NCBI GenBank assembly: GCA_041687295.1
Contig: JAWLCG010000110.1
Span: 1 to 12,826, forward strand
DNA from: JAWLCG01 sp041687295
GTDB lineage: Bacteria; Planctomycetota; Phycisphaerae; SM23-33; FEN-1343
Reading direction: 5' to 3'
Length of the DNA: 12,826 nucleotides
Shown: positions 1 through 7,154 of the stretch, piece by piece
Numbering within the stretch: the stretch's first letter is position 1
Layout of the letters: the number at the start of each line of letters is the position of its first letter
Made by a program: the position numbers and the translations under genes
The notes under the pieces: generated by a model
What the model was told of the DNA's origin: nothing
Seen by the model: the letters and a program-made list of their open reading frames with translations, nothing else
Database searches by the model: none

Positions 1-39
1 TGGGTTCCCGGGTAACGGCGGGGCCGCGCGGCGCACCAC

Positions 40-51
40 CCGGCCTACGGG
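40..51. repeat. Orphan right arm of GTAGGCCGG inverted-repeat family
   Basis: The sequence CCGGCCTACGGG matches the right arm of the complete GTAGGCCGG hairpins at 4571-4646 and 11191-11279. It lies 14 nt past the stop codon of the ABC transporter gene (which is read on the minus strand). A matching left arm is not visible and may lie outside the window. With only about 12 matching bases, this assignment rests mainly on the repeated occurrence of the motif in gaps of this window. Confidence 0.4.
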
Positions 52-65
52 CTCAGGCCTGCGGG

Positions 66-2372
66 CTACTCCTGCAGGGCGATGATGCTCTTGACCTCGT
101 TCTGGGTGTTGAGCAGCTTGGCGTAGGCGCCGTCCTCGCGGGCCTCCAGCTCGCCGTGGGCGCCCTGCTCGACGATCTCGCCCTTGTCCAGCACGACCAG
201 GCGGTCGGCCTTGCGGAGCGTGCTGAGGCGGTGGGCGATGGCGATGGTCGTGCGGTCGGCAACCAGGCGGTCCAGGGCGGCCTGGATCTCCTTCTCGGTC
301 TTGCTGTCGACGCTGCTGGTGGCCTCGTCGAGGACCAGCAGGCGGGGGTTGTCCAGGATGGCCCGGGCGATGCTCACCCGCTGGCGTTCGCCGCCGGAGA
401 GGGTATGGCCCCGCTCGCCGACGGTGGTGTCGTAGCCGTCGGGGAAGCCGACGATCACGTCGTGGACGTTGGCGGCGCGGGCGGCGCGGATGATGTCCAT
501 GATGCTGGCCCCGGGGTTGCCGTAGGCGATGTTCTCGGCGATCGTGCCGCGGAAGAGGTAAGGCTCCTGCAGCACCACGCCGATGTGCCGGCGGAGGTCC
601 TCGAGCTTGTAGTCGCGCAGGTCCACGCCGTCCAGGAGGATCTGGCCCTCGACGGGGTCGTAGAAGCGGCACAGCAGGTTCACCAGCGTCGTCTTGCCGC
701 TGCCGGAATGGCCCACCAGGCCGATCATCTCGCCCGGCTCGATGTTCAGGTTGATGTTCCGCAGCACCCGCCGCACGCCGTCATAGCTGAAGCTGACGTT
801 GCGGAACTCGATTCGGCCGCTCATCTCGGGCAGGGCCTTGGCGTCGCGTTTGGTGAAGATGTCCGGCTCGGTATCCAGCACCTCCAGGATGCGTTGGGCG
901 CTGGTGGCGGCGCGGTTGAAGGTGCGGCTCATGTGGGCGACCATGTGGATGGGCTGGAAGAACATCCACATGTAGCTCTGGAAGGCGATGATCTTGCCGA
1001 CCGTCATGAGCCCGTCGGGGCTGTCCACGCCGGCGGCCTGGGCGGCCTGGACGGCGGCCAGGTCGCGGATCGCCCAGAAGCCGCCCACCCCCCAGATCAC
1101 CAGGAAGCCGACCTGCGTGGCCAGCATCATCGCCGGGCCGAAGAACGTGAAGATGTTCATCAGCTTCCGCTCTTCTTCGTAGACCTGGTAGTTGCGGTGG
1201 TTGAAGCGGTCGATCTCGCGGTTTTCCTGCCCGAAGGCCTTGATGACGCGCATGCCGGGGATGGCGTCGGCGACGACGGCCGTCATGTCGCTCCAGCGGT
1301 GCCAGATGCGGGCCATCTGGTCGTGCATCCGCTTATGGAAGACCACCATCAGCACGACCATGATGGGGATCGGCAGCAGCACCAGGAAGGCCAGTCGCCA
1401 GTTGGTCAGGAACATCATCACGCCGACGCCGGCGAAGGTGAGGAACCCGACGACGACCTCGATGAGGCTGAAGGCCACGAAGTCCCAGATGCGGTCGCTG
1501 TCGCTGGTGACGCGGGTGATCAGGCTGCCGGTGCTCTTTCGGCTGAAGTAGTTCAGCGAGAGCTTGTGCAGGTGCGTGTAGCAGCGGTTGCGGATGTCGG
1601 CCGCCACGCGCATGCCCAGGCCGGCCATGATCCGGCCGCGAACCGCCCGCATGACGGCCTCGGCGACCATGATGAACAGGAACGAGCCGATCAGGATCCA
1701 CAGCAGGCGGTAGTTCCGCCCCAGCACGGCGAAGTCGACCACCCACTGGCTCAGCTTGGGCCGGACCAGCCCCATCGCCAGGCCCACCAGGGCCAGGGCG
1801 AAGCCGATCACCACCCGCCACTTGTACGGGCCCACGAACTCGTACAGCCGCATCAGCACCTTGCGCTGCTGCAGGCAGCGGGGGCAGGTCTCGGCCCAGT
1901 CGGGAATGGCCGAGTTGCACTTGTCGCACTTGACCTTCTTGTCGGGGCCCTTGAACTCCTCGCCGCCGCCGGCCTGCTCGCCGTCGGCCTGGCCCTCGAA
2001 CTGCCGCTCGACCTGGCGGTGCAGCTCGGCCATCGCCTTGGCGTGGCGGTTGCTGTAGCGGTACTCGCCGGCGACCGCCCCGTCGCGGTACAGCCGAAGC
2101 ACGCTCATGCCGAGCCCCTCGAGCACCTTGGCCGACTCGAGCTGGTCCAGCGGCGTCGCGTCGCTCTGCCAGCTGCCGTCTCGGCCCTGGAAGTGCCACA
2201 ACTTGCCCGCCCCCAGCGCCAGGTAGCCGTTGACGTACTGACCCTGCGGGTCCAGGTCGTAGGCGGCCAGGGCCTGGATGGCCTCGGCGGAGAGCTGCTC
2301 CTCGATCCGCTCGCGCACGTCGGCGGGCAGCGCCGCCAGACGATCCTGCATCTGCGTGTTTTGCGTCGACAT
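66..2372 (-). CDS. MsbA-like ABC exporter with N-terminal extra domain and zinc ribbon
   Basis: Predicted inner-membrane type IV ABC exporter (fused permease and ATPase, 768 residues) working as a dimer; substrate unknown, with lipids, peptides or drugs typical of the family. Residues 1-130 form an extra domain with a strand-rich pattern and a closing helix, possibly PH-like (inference only). A zinc-ribbon-like motif, CDKC and CPRC, spans 149-166. Six hydrophobic segments lie at about 186-205, 223-241, 302-322, 327-346, 406-436 and 458-476. The nucleotide-binding domain is complete: Walker A GHSGSGKT 554-561, Q-loop Gln602, signature LSGGE 658-662, Walker B LLVLDE 678-683 and switch His714. 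The start at 2372 was preferred over an ATG at 2468 because the 32 extra upstream residues have no domain-like character; only a weak AGG-type ribosome binding site precedes it. Usual family length is about 580-600 residues, so the N-terminal 170 are extra. It ends in TAG. Confidence 0.93.
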   Translation of the reverse strand: MSTQNTQMQDRLAALPADVRERIEEQLSAEAIQALAAYDLDPQGQYVNGYLALGAGKLWHFQGRDGSWQSDATPLDQLESAKVLEGLGMSVLRLYRDGAVAGEYRYSNRHAKAMAELHRQVERQFEGQADGEQAGGGEEFKGPDKKVKCDKCNSAIPDWAETCPRCLQQRKVLMRLYEFVGPYKWRVVIGFALALVGLAMGLVRPKLSQWVVDFAVLGRNYRLLWILIGSFLFIMVAEAVMRAVRGRIMAGLGMRVAADIRNRCYTHLHKLSLNYFSRKSTGSLITRVTSDSDRIWDFVAFSLIEVVVGFLTFAGVGVMMFLTNWRLAFLVLLPIPIMVVLMVVFHKRMHDQMARIWHRWSDMTAVVADAIPGMRVIKAFGQENREIDRFNHRNYQVYEEERKLMNIFTFFGPAMMLATQVGFLVIWGVGGFWAIRDLAAVQAAQAAGVDSPDGLMTVGKIIAFQSYMWMFFQPIHMVAHMSRTFNRAATSAQRILEVLDTEPDIFTKRDAKALPEMSGRIEFRNVSFSYDGVRRVLRNINLNIEPGEMIGLVGHSGSGKTTLVNLLCRFYDPVEGQILLDGVDLRDYKLEDLRRHIGVVLQEPYLFRGTIAENIAYGNPGASIMDIIRAARAANVHDVIVGFPDGYDTTVGERGHTLSGGERQRVSIARAILDNPRLLVLDEATSSVDSKTEKEIQAALDRLVADRTTIAIAHRLSTLRKADRLVVLDKGEIVEQGAHGELEAREDGAYAKLLNTQNEVKSIIALQE

Positions 2373-2473
2373 GGAATACAGACCTGCCCGGGAACAAGCG
2401 GTTTCATCACGGTTCGATCCACCCCTGATTCCGCCGAGTCCCCGGGAAACGAATCGGCGAAATCGCACAGAAG

Positions 2474-2502
2474 ATTCTACGTCCTCCGCCGGCCGGTTGC
2501 AC
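2474..2502 (-). promoter_or_regulatory. Weak candidate promoter for the ABC transporter gene
   Basis: On the minus strand a good -10 box TAGAAT (2474-2479) sits 17 nt from a poor -35, GTGCAA (2497-2502). The upstream edge overlaps the 6-bp inverted repeat CACGCC-6 nt-GGCGTG at 2500-2517, which could be a regulator site but is short enough to occur by chance. The predicted leader would be about 95 nt. Confidence 0.28.
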
Positions 2503-2639
2503 GCCTAAATCGGCGTGGGAAAAGCTCTTGCCCCCCCAAGGCCCTGGCCGCCCCCCGGGCCAGTCCGGTCCTAAGCTGCCCCCTGTTCGCCGCTTATTGG
2601 CGCGGGAAGCGGCCTCAGTCCGCCCGGGCTGGCCCCCAT

Positions 2640-2707
2640 CCAAACCCGCGGATTGCGGTCCGTGGGCACCGGGGCGGGCCGTCCATCTGAAGGCACAACG
2701 CACCCGC
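2640..2707 (-). repeat. 68-nt dispersed repeat, copy A (inverted relative to copy B)
   Basis: Read on the minus strand, this copy aligns without gaps to 3097-3164 at 52 of 68 positions. The first 16 bases (GCGGGTGCGTTGTGCC) are identical, then about 10 bases are variable, then CGGCCCGCC and TGCCCACGGA are identical. Copies A and B point toward each other's outer sides and bracket the small gene with its promoter. The pattern of a fixed head, a variable spacer and a conserved tail is typical of dispersed intergenic repeats rather than coding sequence. Confidence 0.8.
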
Positions 2708-2771
2708 CCGACCCCCCGTCGCAAGTGACGGAGCCGCCCCGCCCGGCCCGGCTCCGAACGGCGCCGCGCCA

Positions 2772-2800
2772 TTGACGCAACCCCAGCCATGCTGTAGGAT
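2772..2800 (+). promoter_or_regulatory. Sigma-70-type promoter of the 74-aa gene
   Basis: TTGACG (-35, 2772-2777; 5 of 6 consensus) is followed after exactly 17 nt by TAGGAT (-10, 2795-2800; 4 of 6). It lies in a locally AT-richer patch of otherwise very GC-rich DNA, about 50 nt upstream of the start codon at 2852. This spacing and quality are good support for the small gene being real. Confidence 0.65.
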
Positions 2801-2851
2801 ACAGGTGTAGCGGAAGGACCGAGCGACTGCCCCCAAGGAGCACAGCGCCCC

Positions 2852-3076
2852 ATGCAGAGGCATACGCCCAGACGCACGCCCGTCAGCCAAAAGGCCGGCC
2901 TGCAGGCCCGCAGCCAGGACCCGCAGTTCGCCCTGGCCCAGGTGAAGACCGTGCTGACGTCCCTGCCGGCGGCCGAGCTCGACGCGATCATCCGCGAATG
3001 TCGGCCCAGCTTCCGCCGAACGTCTGAGCTCTGCCACAAGATCCTGGATGCCGGCTCGGCCAGCGCCGCCGGCTAG
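2852..3076 (+). CDS. 74-residue protein of unknown function
   Basis: I do not recognise this family. The ATG at 2852 has a full AAGGAG ribosome binding site at 2835-2840 (11-nt spacing) and a good promoter at 2772-2800, which together make translation likely. The first 25 or so residues are basic and polar (RHTPRRTP) and look disordered. Residues about 27-67 are predicted to form two amphipathic helices around LPAAELDAIIREC and FRRTSELCHKIL. There is no signal peptide or membrane segment; two Cys are present (about residues 50 and 61). It is monocistronic, converges on the 113-residue gene, ends in TAG, and is bracketed by the inverted 68-nt repeats. It could be a small DNA- or protein-binding regulator, but nothing in the sequence shows that directly. 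Confidence 0.65.
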   Translation: MQRHTPRRTPVSQKAGLQARSQDPQFALAQVKTVLTSLPAAELDAIIRECRPSFRRTSELCHKILDAGSASAAG

Positions 3077-3096
3077 CCCCTCTGCCGATCGGACAT

Positions 3097-3164
3097 GCGG
3101 GTGCGTTGTGCCACGCCGGGAACGGCCCGCCTCGATGCCCACGGAAGGCATTCCATGGGCTTGG
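3097..3164 (+). repeat. 68-nt dispersed repeat, copy B
   Basis: Ungapped partner of the minus-strand copy at 2640-2707 (52 of 68 identical). It starts 20 nt after the stop codon of the 74-residue gene. See copy A for the conserved blocks. In one frame both copies would encode a similar CVVP..RPA..PT peptide, but the copies are in opposite orientations and have no start site, so this is treated as a shared DNA repeat. Confidence 0.8.
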
Positions 3165-3187
3165 GCCGAGACCGCCCTGCAACACAA

Positions 3188-3202
3188 GCGGCAGATGGCC
3201 GC
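3188..3202. terminator. Weak hairpin between convergent genes
   Basis: GCGGC and GCCGC are separated by 5 nt between the convergent 74-aa and 113-aa genes. Read on the minus strand it is followed by TTGTGTT, a poor U-tract. The stem is only 5 bp, so it may be a chance GC palindrome. Confidence 0.2.
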
Positions 3203-3213
3203 CCCCCCTCTCG

Positions 3214-3555
3214 CTACTCCAGTTCCTCCAGCTCCTGAGAAACCGACTCCAGTTCCCGGGCCAGGTCGCGCATGCGCGGGTCGCGCAGCTGCGCGTGGGT
3301 CATGCGGGCGAAGTGGCTCACCAGCCCCTGTTCGGTGGCGCGGACGAGTTGGGCGATCCCCTCCCGCCCCCGTTGCGCGTGGGGCGGCCCCAACTGCTCC
3401 ATGCGCAGACTACTATCCAGCAGGGCCCACGTGCGACGGCTGAGATGGTGCCCCATCAGCTGCCAGGCCAGCTCGAACCAGCGATGGAGCAGCCGGGCGC
3501 GACGCTGCTGCTCGGGCGAGGGGCCATGTCCGGGATGGTTCGGCTCATCTGCCAT
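3214..3555 (-). CDS. 113-residue helical protein of unknown function, downstream of ilvE
   Basis: I do not recognise this family. It begins 41 nt after the stop codon of the aminotransferase, on the same strand, so the two are probably co-transcribed. The first 20 residues are polar (EPNHPGHGPSPEQQ). Residues about 18-55 are rich in Trp, Leu, Arg and His (RWFELAWQLMGHHLSRRTW), suggesting packed amphipathic helices. The last 20 (ARELESVSQELEELE) form a short acidic coiled-coil-like helix. No signal peptide or membrane segment is seen. The ribosome binding site is weak, so the start at 3555 is uncertain; it was chosen as the ATG nearest the preceding gene. It ends in TAG. Confidence 0.65.
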   Translation of the reverse strand: MADEPNHPGHGPSPEQQRRARLLHRWFELAWQLMGHHLSRRTWALLDSSLRMEQLGPPHAQRGREGIAQLVRATEQGLVSHFARMTHAQLRDPRMRDLARELESVSQELEELE

Positions 3556-3596
3556 GATCCACTGCCCGGCCCGCGAAGTGGTCCAGGGTCCTGGCC

Positions 3597-4454
3597 CTAC
3601 GCCTCGCGGCGGACCAGCTCGTGGAAGGCCGCGGTCAGCCTTTGGGTGATAGGCCCGGGCTTGCCGTCGCCGATCTGTCGGCCGTCGATGCGGGTGACGG
3701 CGATGACCTCGGCGGCCGTGCCGGTCAGGAAGCACTCGTCGGCGGTGTAGAGATCGTAGCGGGTAAGGTTCTGCTCGACCGGCTCGACGCGGGCCTCGCC
3801 GGCCAGGTCGATGACGCACTGGCGGGTGATGCCCTCCAGCACGCCGGCGGAGACCGGCGGGGTGATCAGTCGGCCGTGGCGGACGATGAAGATGTTGTCG
3901 CCGGTGGCCTCGCTGACCATGCCCTCGGTGTTGAGCATGATCGCCTCGGGCGCGCCGGCGTCGATGGCCTCGAGCTTGGCCATGATGTTGTTGAGGTAGT
4001 TGAGGCTCTTGACCCGCGGGCTCAGCGTGTTGGGATGGCAGCGCATGGTCGAGGCGATGATCACGTGCATGCCGTTGGCGTACAGCTCGGGCGGGTAGAG
4101 GGCGATCTGGTCGGCAATGATGAAGGTGGCCGGGTGGCTGCACTTGGCCGGGCTGATGCCCAGCGTGCCGGCCCCGCGCGTGACGACCAGACGGATGTAC
4201 CCGTCGTCGATGGCGTTGGCCGCGATGGTCTGCTCCATCGCCTCGGTGATCTGCTCGGGCGTGTAGGGGATCGTCAGGCGAATCACCCGGGCGCTGTCGA
4301 ACAGCCGAGTGACGTGCTCGCGGGACTTGAAGATCCGCCCGCTGTACACGCGGATGCCCTCGAACACGCCGTCGCCGTACAGCAGCCCGTGATCGAAGAC
4401 ACTGACCGTGGCCGCCTGCGCGTCCACCAGCTTGCCGTTCATCCAGATCATCAT
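3597..4454 (-). CDS. ilvE: Branched-chain amino acid aminotransferase (class IV PLP enzyme)
   Basis: PLP-dependent aminotransferase of fold type IV, 285 residues, the usual length for the bacterial/archaeal IlvE group. It would catalyse the last step of Val, Leu and Ile synthesis (2-oxo acid plus Glu) in the cytoplasm. Family motifs are in order: the N-terminal MNGK, YGDGVFEGIRVY (26-37), Arg88 in YIRLVVTRG, the Schiff-base lysine Lys149 in RVKSLNYLNN, SEATGDNIF (181-189) with the conserved Glu182, and FLTGTAAEV (242-250). The start at 4454 has GGAG at 4465-4468 (10-nt spacing); a second ATG follows immediately. It leads a two-gene unit driven by the promoter at 4499-4527. D-amino acid or 4-amino-4-deoxychorismate lyase members share the fold, but the FEGIRVY motif favours a branched-chain enzyme. 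Confidence 0.9.
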   Translation of the reverse strand: MMIWMNGKLVDAQAATVSVFDHGLLYGDGVFEGIRVYSGRIFKSREHVTRLFDSARVIRLTIPYTPEQITEAMEQTIAANAIDDGYIRLVVTRGAGTLGISPAKCSHPATFIIADQIALYPPELYANGMHVIIASTMRCHPNTLSPRVKSLNYLNNIMAKLEAIDAGAPEAIMLNTEGMVSEATGDNIFIVRHGRLITPPVSAGVLEGITRQCVIDLAGEARVEPVEQNLTRYDLYTADECFLTGTAAEVIAVTRIDGRQIGDGKPGPITQRLTAAFHELVRREA

Positions 4455-4498
4455 GCTCGGTCAACTCCGGTACCAGAGGGTCCAGCGACAGACCGACC

Positions 4499-4527
4499 AT
4501 AGTAGCCGCCGCGGGCCGATCTGACAA
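4499..4527 (-). promoter_or_regulatory. Sigma-70-type promoter of the ilvE unit
   Basis: On the minus strand TTGTCA (-35, 4522-4527; 5 of 6 consensus) is separated by exactly 17 nt from TACTAT (-10, 4499-4504; 4 of 6). The leader to the ilvE start would be about 38 nt. I see no attenuator or leader peptide in it. Confidence 0.62.
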
Positions 4528-4570
4528 CTCCCCCGGCGCATGATTGTGACGGGCGGGCCCCGTCCTGTCT

Positions 4571-4646
4571 GTAGGCCGGACGCAGTCCGGCTGGGTAGTG
4601 GTGCCCGATCCATCGCCTCTCCCCAGCCGGACTGCGTCCGGCCTAC
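4571..4646. repeat. Perfect 25-bp inverted repeat of the GTAGGCCGG family
   Basis: Left arm 4571-4595 and right arm 4622-4646 are perfect reverse complements (25 bp), with a 26-nt loop; the outer ends read GTAGGCCGG and CCGGCCTAC. It lies between the end of the GH65-like gene (27 nt away) and the ilvE promoter, so its hairpin could stop or protect the upstream transcript. There is no U-tract on either side. The perfect arms point to a recent copy or strong selection on structure. Confidence 0.9.
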
Positions 4647-4672
4647 GGGTTCGTCCCTATTTTCGTGACAGG

Positions 4673-6877
4673 TTACCCGACCCCGGTCAGGACGATGGGG
4701 TTCTCCGCGTCGAAAGTGAGCTCGACGACCTGCATTCCGGCGAAATCGGCGGGGCCAGTGGCCTGGCCGGTGGCGTGAACGCGGGCGTCGGCTCGCCCCA
4801 CGCGGAGGCGGACGCTCGTGGCGCCGGCCGGGCGAAGCGTCACCTCGAACCCCCCCTGCTGCCAGGCGCCGCTGAGGATGACGCCGCCGCGGGCCCGCAG
4901 GCCCTCGAAGCCCAAGCTCCGCTCGGCCCAGCCGGGCAGCAGGCAGGCGAACAGGTCCACGAACCCCCGCCAGTCCTGCACGAGGCAGTCAGTGAAGGCC
5001 TGGAGGTACAGGCCGCTGGTGGTAAAGTAGTAGGCCTTCTTGAGGTGCCAGCCCTCGATGAAGCTCGACTCGTAGAACTGGATCCACCGCGGGTCGGCCA
5101 TGCGGCAGGGCTGGATGGCGCGCAGGTCGGTCTCCAGGGCCTCGCCGTCGCCCATGCGGGCCGAGGCCAGGGCGAACTCGCCCAGCGTCCAGCCCGGCGA
5201 GTGAGGCCGGCGGGCGCGCGCGGTCAGGTCGTAGCGGTGCCGCCAGGCCCGCACCGTCGGCTCGCTGTCGCCCAGGTCGGCCATGGGCAGGTAGGCGATG
5301 GGGTTGAGCTGCACGGGGTGCTTCTGGCTGCCCGCGGGCCGATCGTCGCCAGCGTAGGTGCTGTACCAGCCCTGCGGCCGAAGCAGGCTCTTGCGCTCGA
5401 AGCCGCAGGCGACCGCGTCGCGAGCCCGCTCCAGCAGGGCCGAGTCGCCCTGGGCGGTAATCTCGGCCGCCTCGACGAAGGCGCGGCAGGTGTACTCGGC
5501 GCTGTAGCCGCAGCACAGCAGGTTCTTCAGGCGGCCAGCCGTCGAGGAGTGCTCGTCCTGGCCGCGGGCATGCTCGTGGTAGGTGTCGTAGGTGCCCTGC
5601 TCGTTCTTGACGGCGATGTTCAGGTAGAACCGCGCCACCTCCTGGATCACGGGGAAGAACTCGCGAAGAAAGGCCTCGTCCTGCGTCAGCTGGTAGTAGT
5701 GCCACACCATCGCCACCACGTAGGCGCTGTTGTGCAGCTCGTAGGAGTCAGGCCCGGTGATGCCGTCGATCTCGTACTGGTCCCAGTCCTGATAGGGCGG
5801 CGTCCAGGGGTAGTAGGCGCCCTCGACGCCGAGGAGGCGCTTTCCGTAGGCCTTCACGTCCTCGAGGTGCTCCAGCCAGTACCGCAGGGCCGCTTTCGCG
5901 CGGTCGAGGTGGCCGAGGCGCGGGGCGTTCTCGGCGACGTAGTAGACGTCCTGGGGGAAGTAGAAGCCCCAGATGTTGCTCATGAGCCCCGTCGGCACCA
6001 TGGGCCGGGCCGGCACGGGCGGGAAGTTGCAGCCCACGTAGTAGTTCGTCCGCGTCCAGATCCACTGCGCGCGGTCCTCGGGCAAGTCGACCCACGCCTC
6101 GCGCCAGAACTTCGCCCACGCCCACTCGTGCGCGCCGCGGAGGGCGTCGAGGGTCTTGTCGAGCACCTCGGGGCCCGGGCAGCCGGCGTGGCGAACCCAC
6201 AGCTTGAGCGTCGTCGCCCCGGCCGGCATGTCCAACTCGATGACGCTGCCGTCGATGCGGATGCCCGCGCCACCGGCGTCGAGGATCCACTCGTTGGTCA
6301 GGGCGTTGGTTCGGCCCGTGACGTGAACGCGATCACCCTCGACGCGGAAGCTCAGCTCAACGGGCGGGACCTTCCATCGCATGTCGAGGTTCTGAGAGCG
6401 GCTGGTCTCGCACTCGAGGCGGACGCGCAGGGCCTTGGCCGGGTCGTCAGTCTGGCGGTCGACGTGCAGGACCATGAGGTTGGGCGCCGCCTGGCTGGCG
6501 AAGGCCGTCACCGACAGCGGGCCGTAGAGATCGTACGTCGTCGTCAGCGTGGCCGAGAGCAGGTCGAGCTCCTGGCGGTAGTCGCGGCAGTCGACGAGGT
6601 TCAGGTCGGACCCGTCGGCGAAGCGGGCCCCCACCACCGCCAGGGGGAACTGGATATGCCGGCCATGCTCGACCCGGGCGTGCTGGCCGATGTAGCCCAG
6701 CACCGTTCGGCCCTCGGGCACGCCGGTGTCGGGCTTGCCCATGAAGCCGAACCAGTCGAAACAGCCCCCCACGATGCCGCTGGAGACCATCGGCGGCACG
6801 TGCGGGATGCCGGTCTGGAAGGACTCCAGCGTGTAGACCACGTTGCCGCGTCGGACGGCCTGCTCCATGGTATTCAT
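4673..6877 (-). CDS. GH65-like (alpha/alpha)6-barrel glycoside phosphorylase/hydrolase
   Basis: A 734-residue protein with the layout of GH65-type enzymes: an N-terminal beta-sandwich (about 1-250), a linker helix (DALRGAHEWAWAKFW), an (alpha/alpha)6 barrel (about 265-650) and a small C-terminal beta domain. Barrel signatures resemble GH65: FYFPQDVYYV (305-314) where the family has a WD(T)E motif, GAYYPW (353-358), and HNSAYVVAMVWHYYQLTQDEAFL with ARFY (415-418). RGQDEHSS (438-445) sits where GH65 has GPDEY, making Glu442 the likely general acid. No signal peptide, so probably cytoplasmic and acting on an imported oligosaccharide. It may be a disaccharide phosphorylase, a hydrolase or an unclassified relative. 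GAGGGC gives a ribosome binding site with 7-nt spacing. It ends in TAA and is transcribed away from the TIGR03790 operon. Confidence 0.75.
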   Translation of the reverse strand: MNTMEQAVRRGNVVYTLESFQTGIPHVPPMVSSGIVGGCFDWFGFMGKPDTGVPEGRTVLGYIGQHARVEHGRHIQFPLAVVGARFADGSDLNLVDCRDYRQELDLLSATLTTTYDLYGPLSVTAFASQAAPNLMVLHVDRQTDDPAKALRVRLECETSRSQNLDMRWKVPPVELSFRVEGDRVHVTGRTNALTNEWILDAGGAGIRIDGSVIELDMPAGATTLKLWVRHAGCPGPEVLDKTLDALRGAHEWAWAKFWREAWVDLPEDRAQWIWTRTNYYVGCNFPPVPARPMVPTGLMSNIWGFYFPQDVYYVAENAPRLGHLDRAKAALRYWLEHLEDVKAYGKRLLGVEGAYYPWTPPYQDWDQYEIDGITGPDSYELHNSAYVVAMVWHYYQLTQDEAFLREFFPVIQEVARFYLNIAVKNEQGTYDTYHEHARGQDEHSSTAGRLKNLLCCGYSAEYTCRAFVEAAEITAQGDSALLERARDAVACGFERKSLLRPQGWYSTYAGDDRPAGSQKHPVQLNPIAYLPMADLGDSEPTVRAWRHRYDLTARARRPHSPGWTLGEFALASARMGDGEALETDLRAIQPCRMADPRWIQFYESSFIEGWHLKKAYYFTTSGLYLQAFTDCLVQDWRGFVDLFACLLPGWAERSLGFEGLRARGGVILSGAWQQGGFEVTLRPAGATSVRLRVGRADARVHATGQATGPADFAGMQVVELTFDAENPIVLTGVG

Positions 6878-6952
6878 TGTGCGCCCTCGCCTGCCGGCTG
6901 GCCGGGGCTGCGAACGCCGCCACCCCGACCGGTCCGGACGGTCCTGAGATCG

Positions 6953-6980
6953 GTTATACAGGAGCCGGCCCGCAACGCAA
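6953..6980 (-). promoter_or_regulatory. Candidate promoter of the GH65-like gene
   Basis: On the minus strand TATAAC (-10, 6953-6958; 5 of 6 consensus), preceded by TG one base upstream of it, lies 16 nt from TTGCGT (-35, 6975-6980). The leader would be about 70 nt. It is the AT-richest short patch upstream of this gene. Confidence 0.45.
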
Positions 6981-7014
6981 GACGCAGACGCAGCGATGGG
7001 CCCATCGCGTCCCT

Positions 7015-7043
7015 ATATAGCCCCGGGCCTGCCCGCGGTCTTC
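7015..7043 (+). repeat. 29-nt ATATAGCCCCGGGC repeat, copy 1
   Basis: Matches 11162-11190 at 27 of 29 positions, in the same orientation. It begins ATATAGCCCCGGGC and ends GGTCTTC. In this copy one of the two differences breaks the palindrome that is perfect in copy 2. No gene reads through it here. Confidence 0.8.
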
Positions 7044-7060
7044 CGGGTGCCCCCAGGCGT

Positions 7061-7097
7061 CCGGGTGCCGTGGCTGCGGCATCTGCAGCCACGTCTT
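7061..7097 (+). repeat. 37-nt hairpin element, copy 1
   Basis: Contains a perfect 8-bp hairpin, GTGGCTGC (7070-7077) and GCAGCCAC (7085-7092), with a 7-nt loop, flanked by CCGGGTGCC and GTCTT. The inverted copy at 7405-7441 matches at 34 of 37 positions, and two of the three differences form a compensatory G-C to A-T change in the stem. Confidence 0.85.
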
Positions 7098-7154
7098 GGG
7101 GCGCCGGATCGTCAGACGTGCCGGCCAATGGACGCGCAGGGCGCGAGCGCCGTA

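Larger units (their letters stand above)
2373..2851. other. Divergent gap between the ABC transporter and the 74-aa gene
   Basis: No convincing gene lies here. From left to right it holds a weak minus-strand promoter candidate (2474-2502), a short perfect inverted repeat CACGCC/GGCGTG (2500-2517), a small hairpin GCCGCTT/AAGCGGC (2589-2613), one copy of a 68-nt dispersed repeat (2640-2707) and a strong plus-strand promoter (2772-2800). The reading frames that cross it run through the repeat and have no recognisable motif. Confidence 0.6.

Noticed and set aside
2373..2468. Upstream ATG that would extend the ABC transporter by 32 residues
   Set aside because: The added residues are Arg/Gly-rich with no domain character and would place the start upstream of the candidate leader; the ATG at 2372 fits better.
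156..2690. An 844-codon plus-strand open frame antisense to the ABC transporter
   Set aside because: Its product is an Ala/Gly/Val/His/Asp-rich stretch without motifs, typical of the antisense frame of a high-GC gene, while the minus strand encodes a complete ABC exporter.
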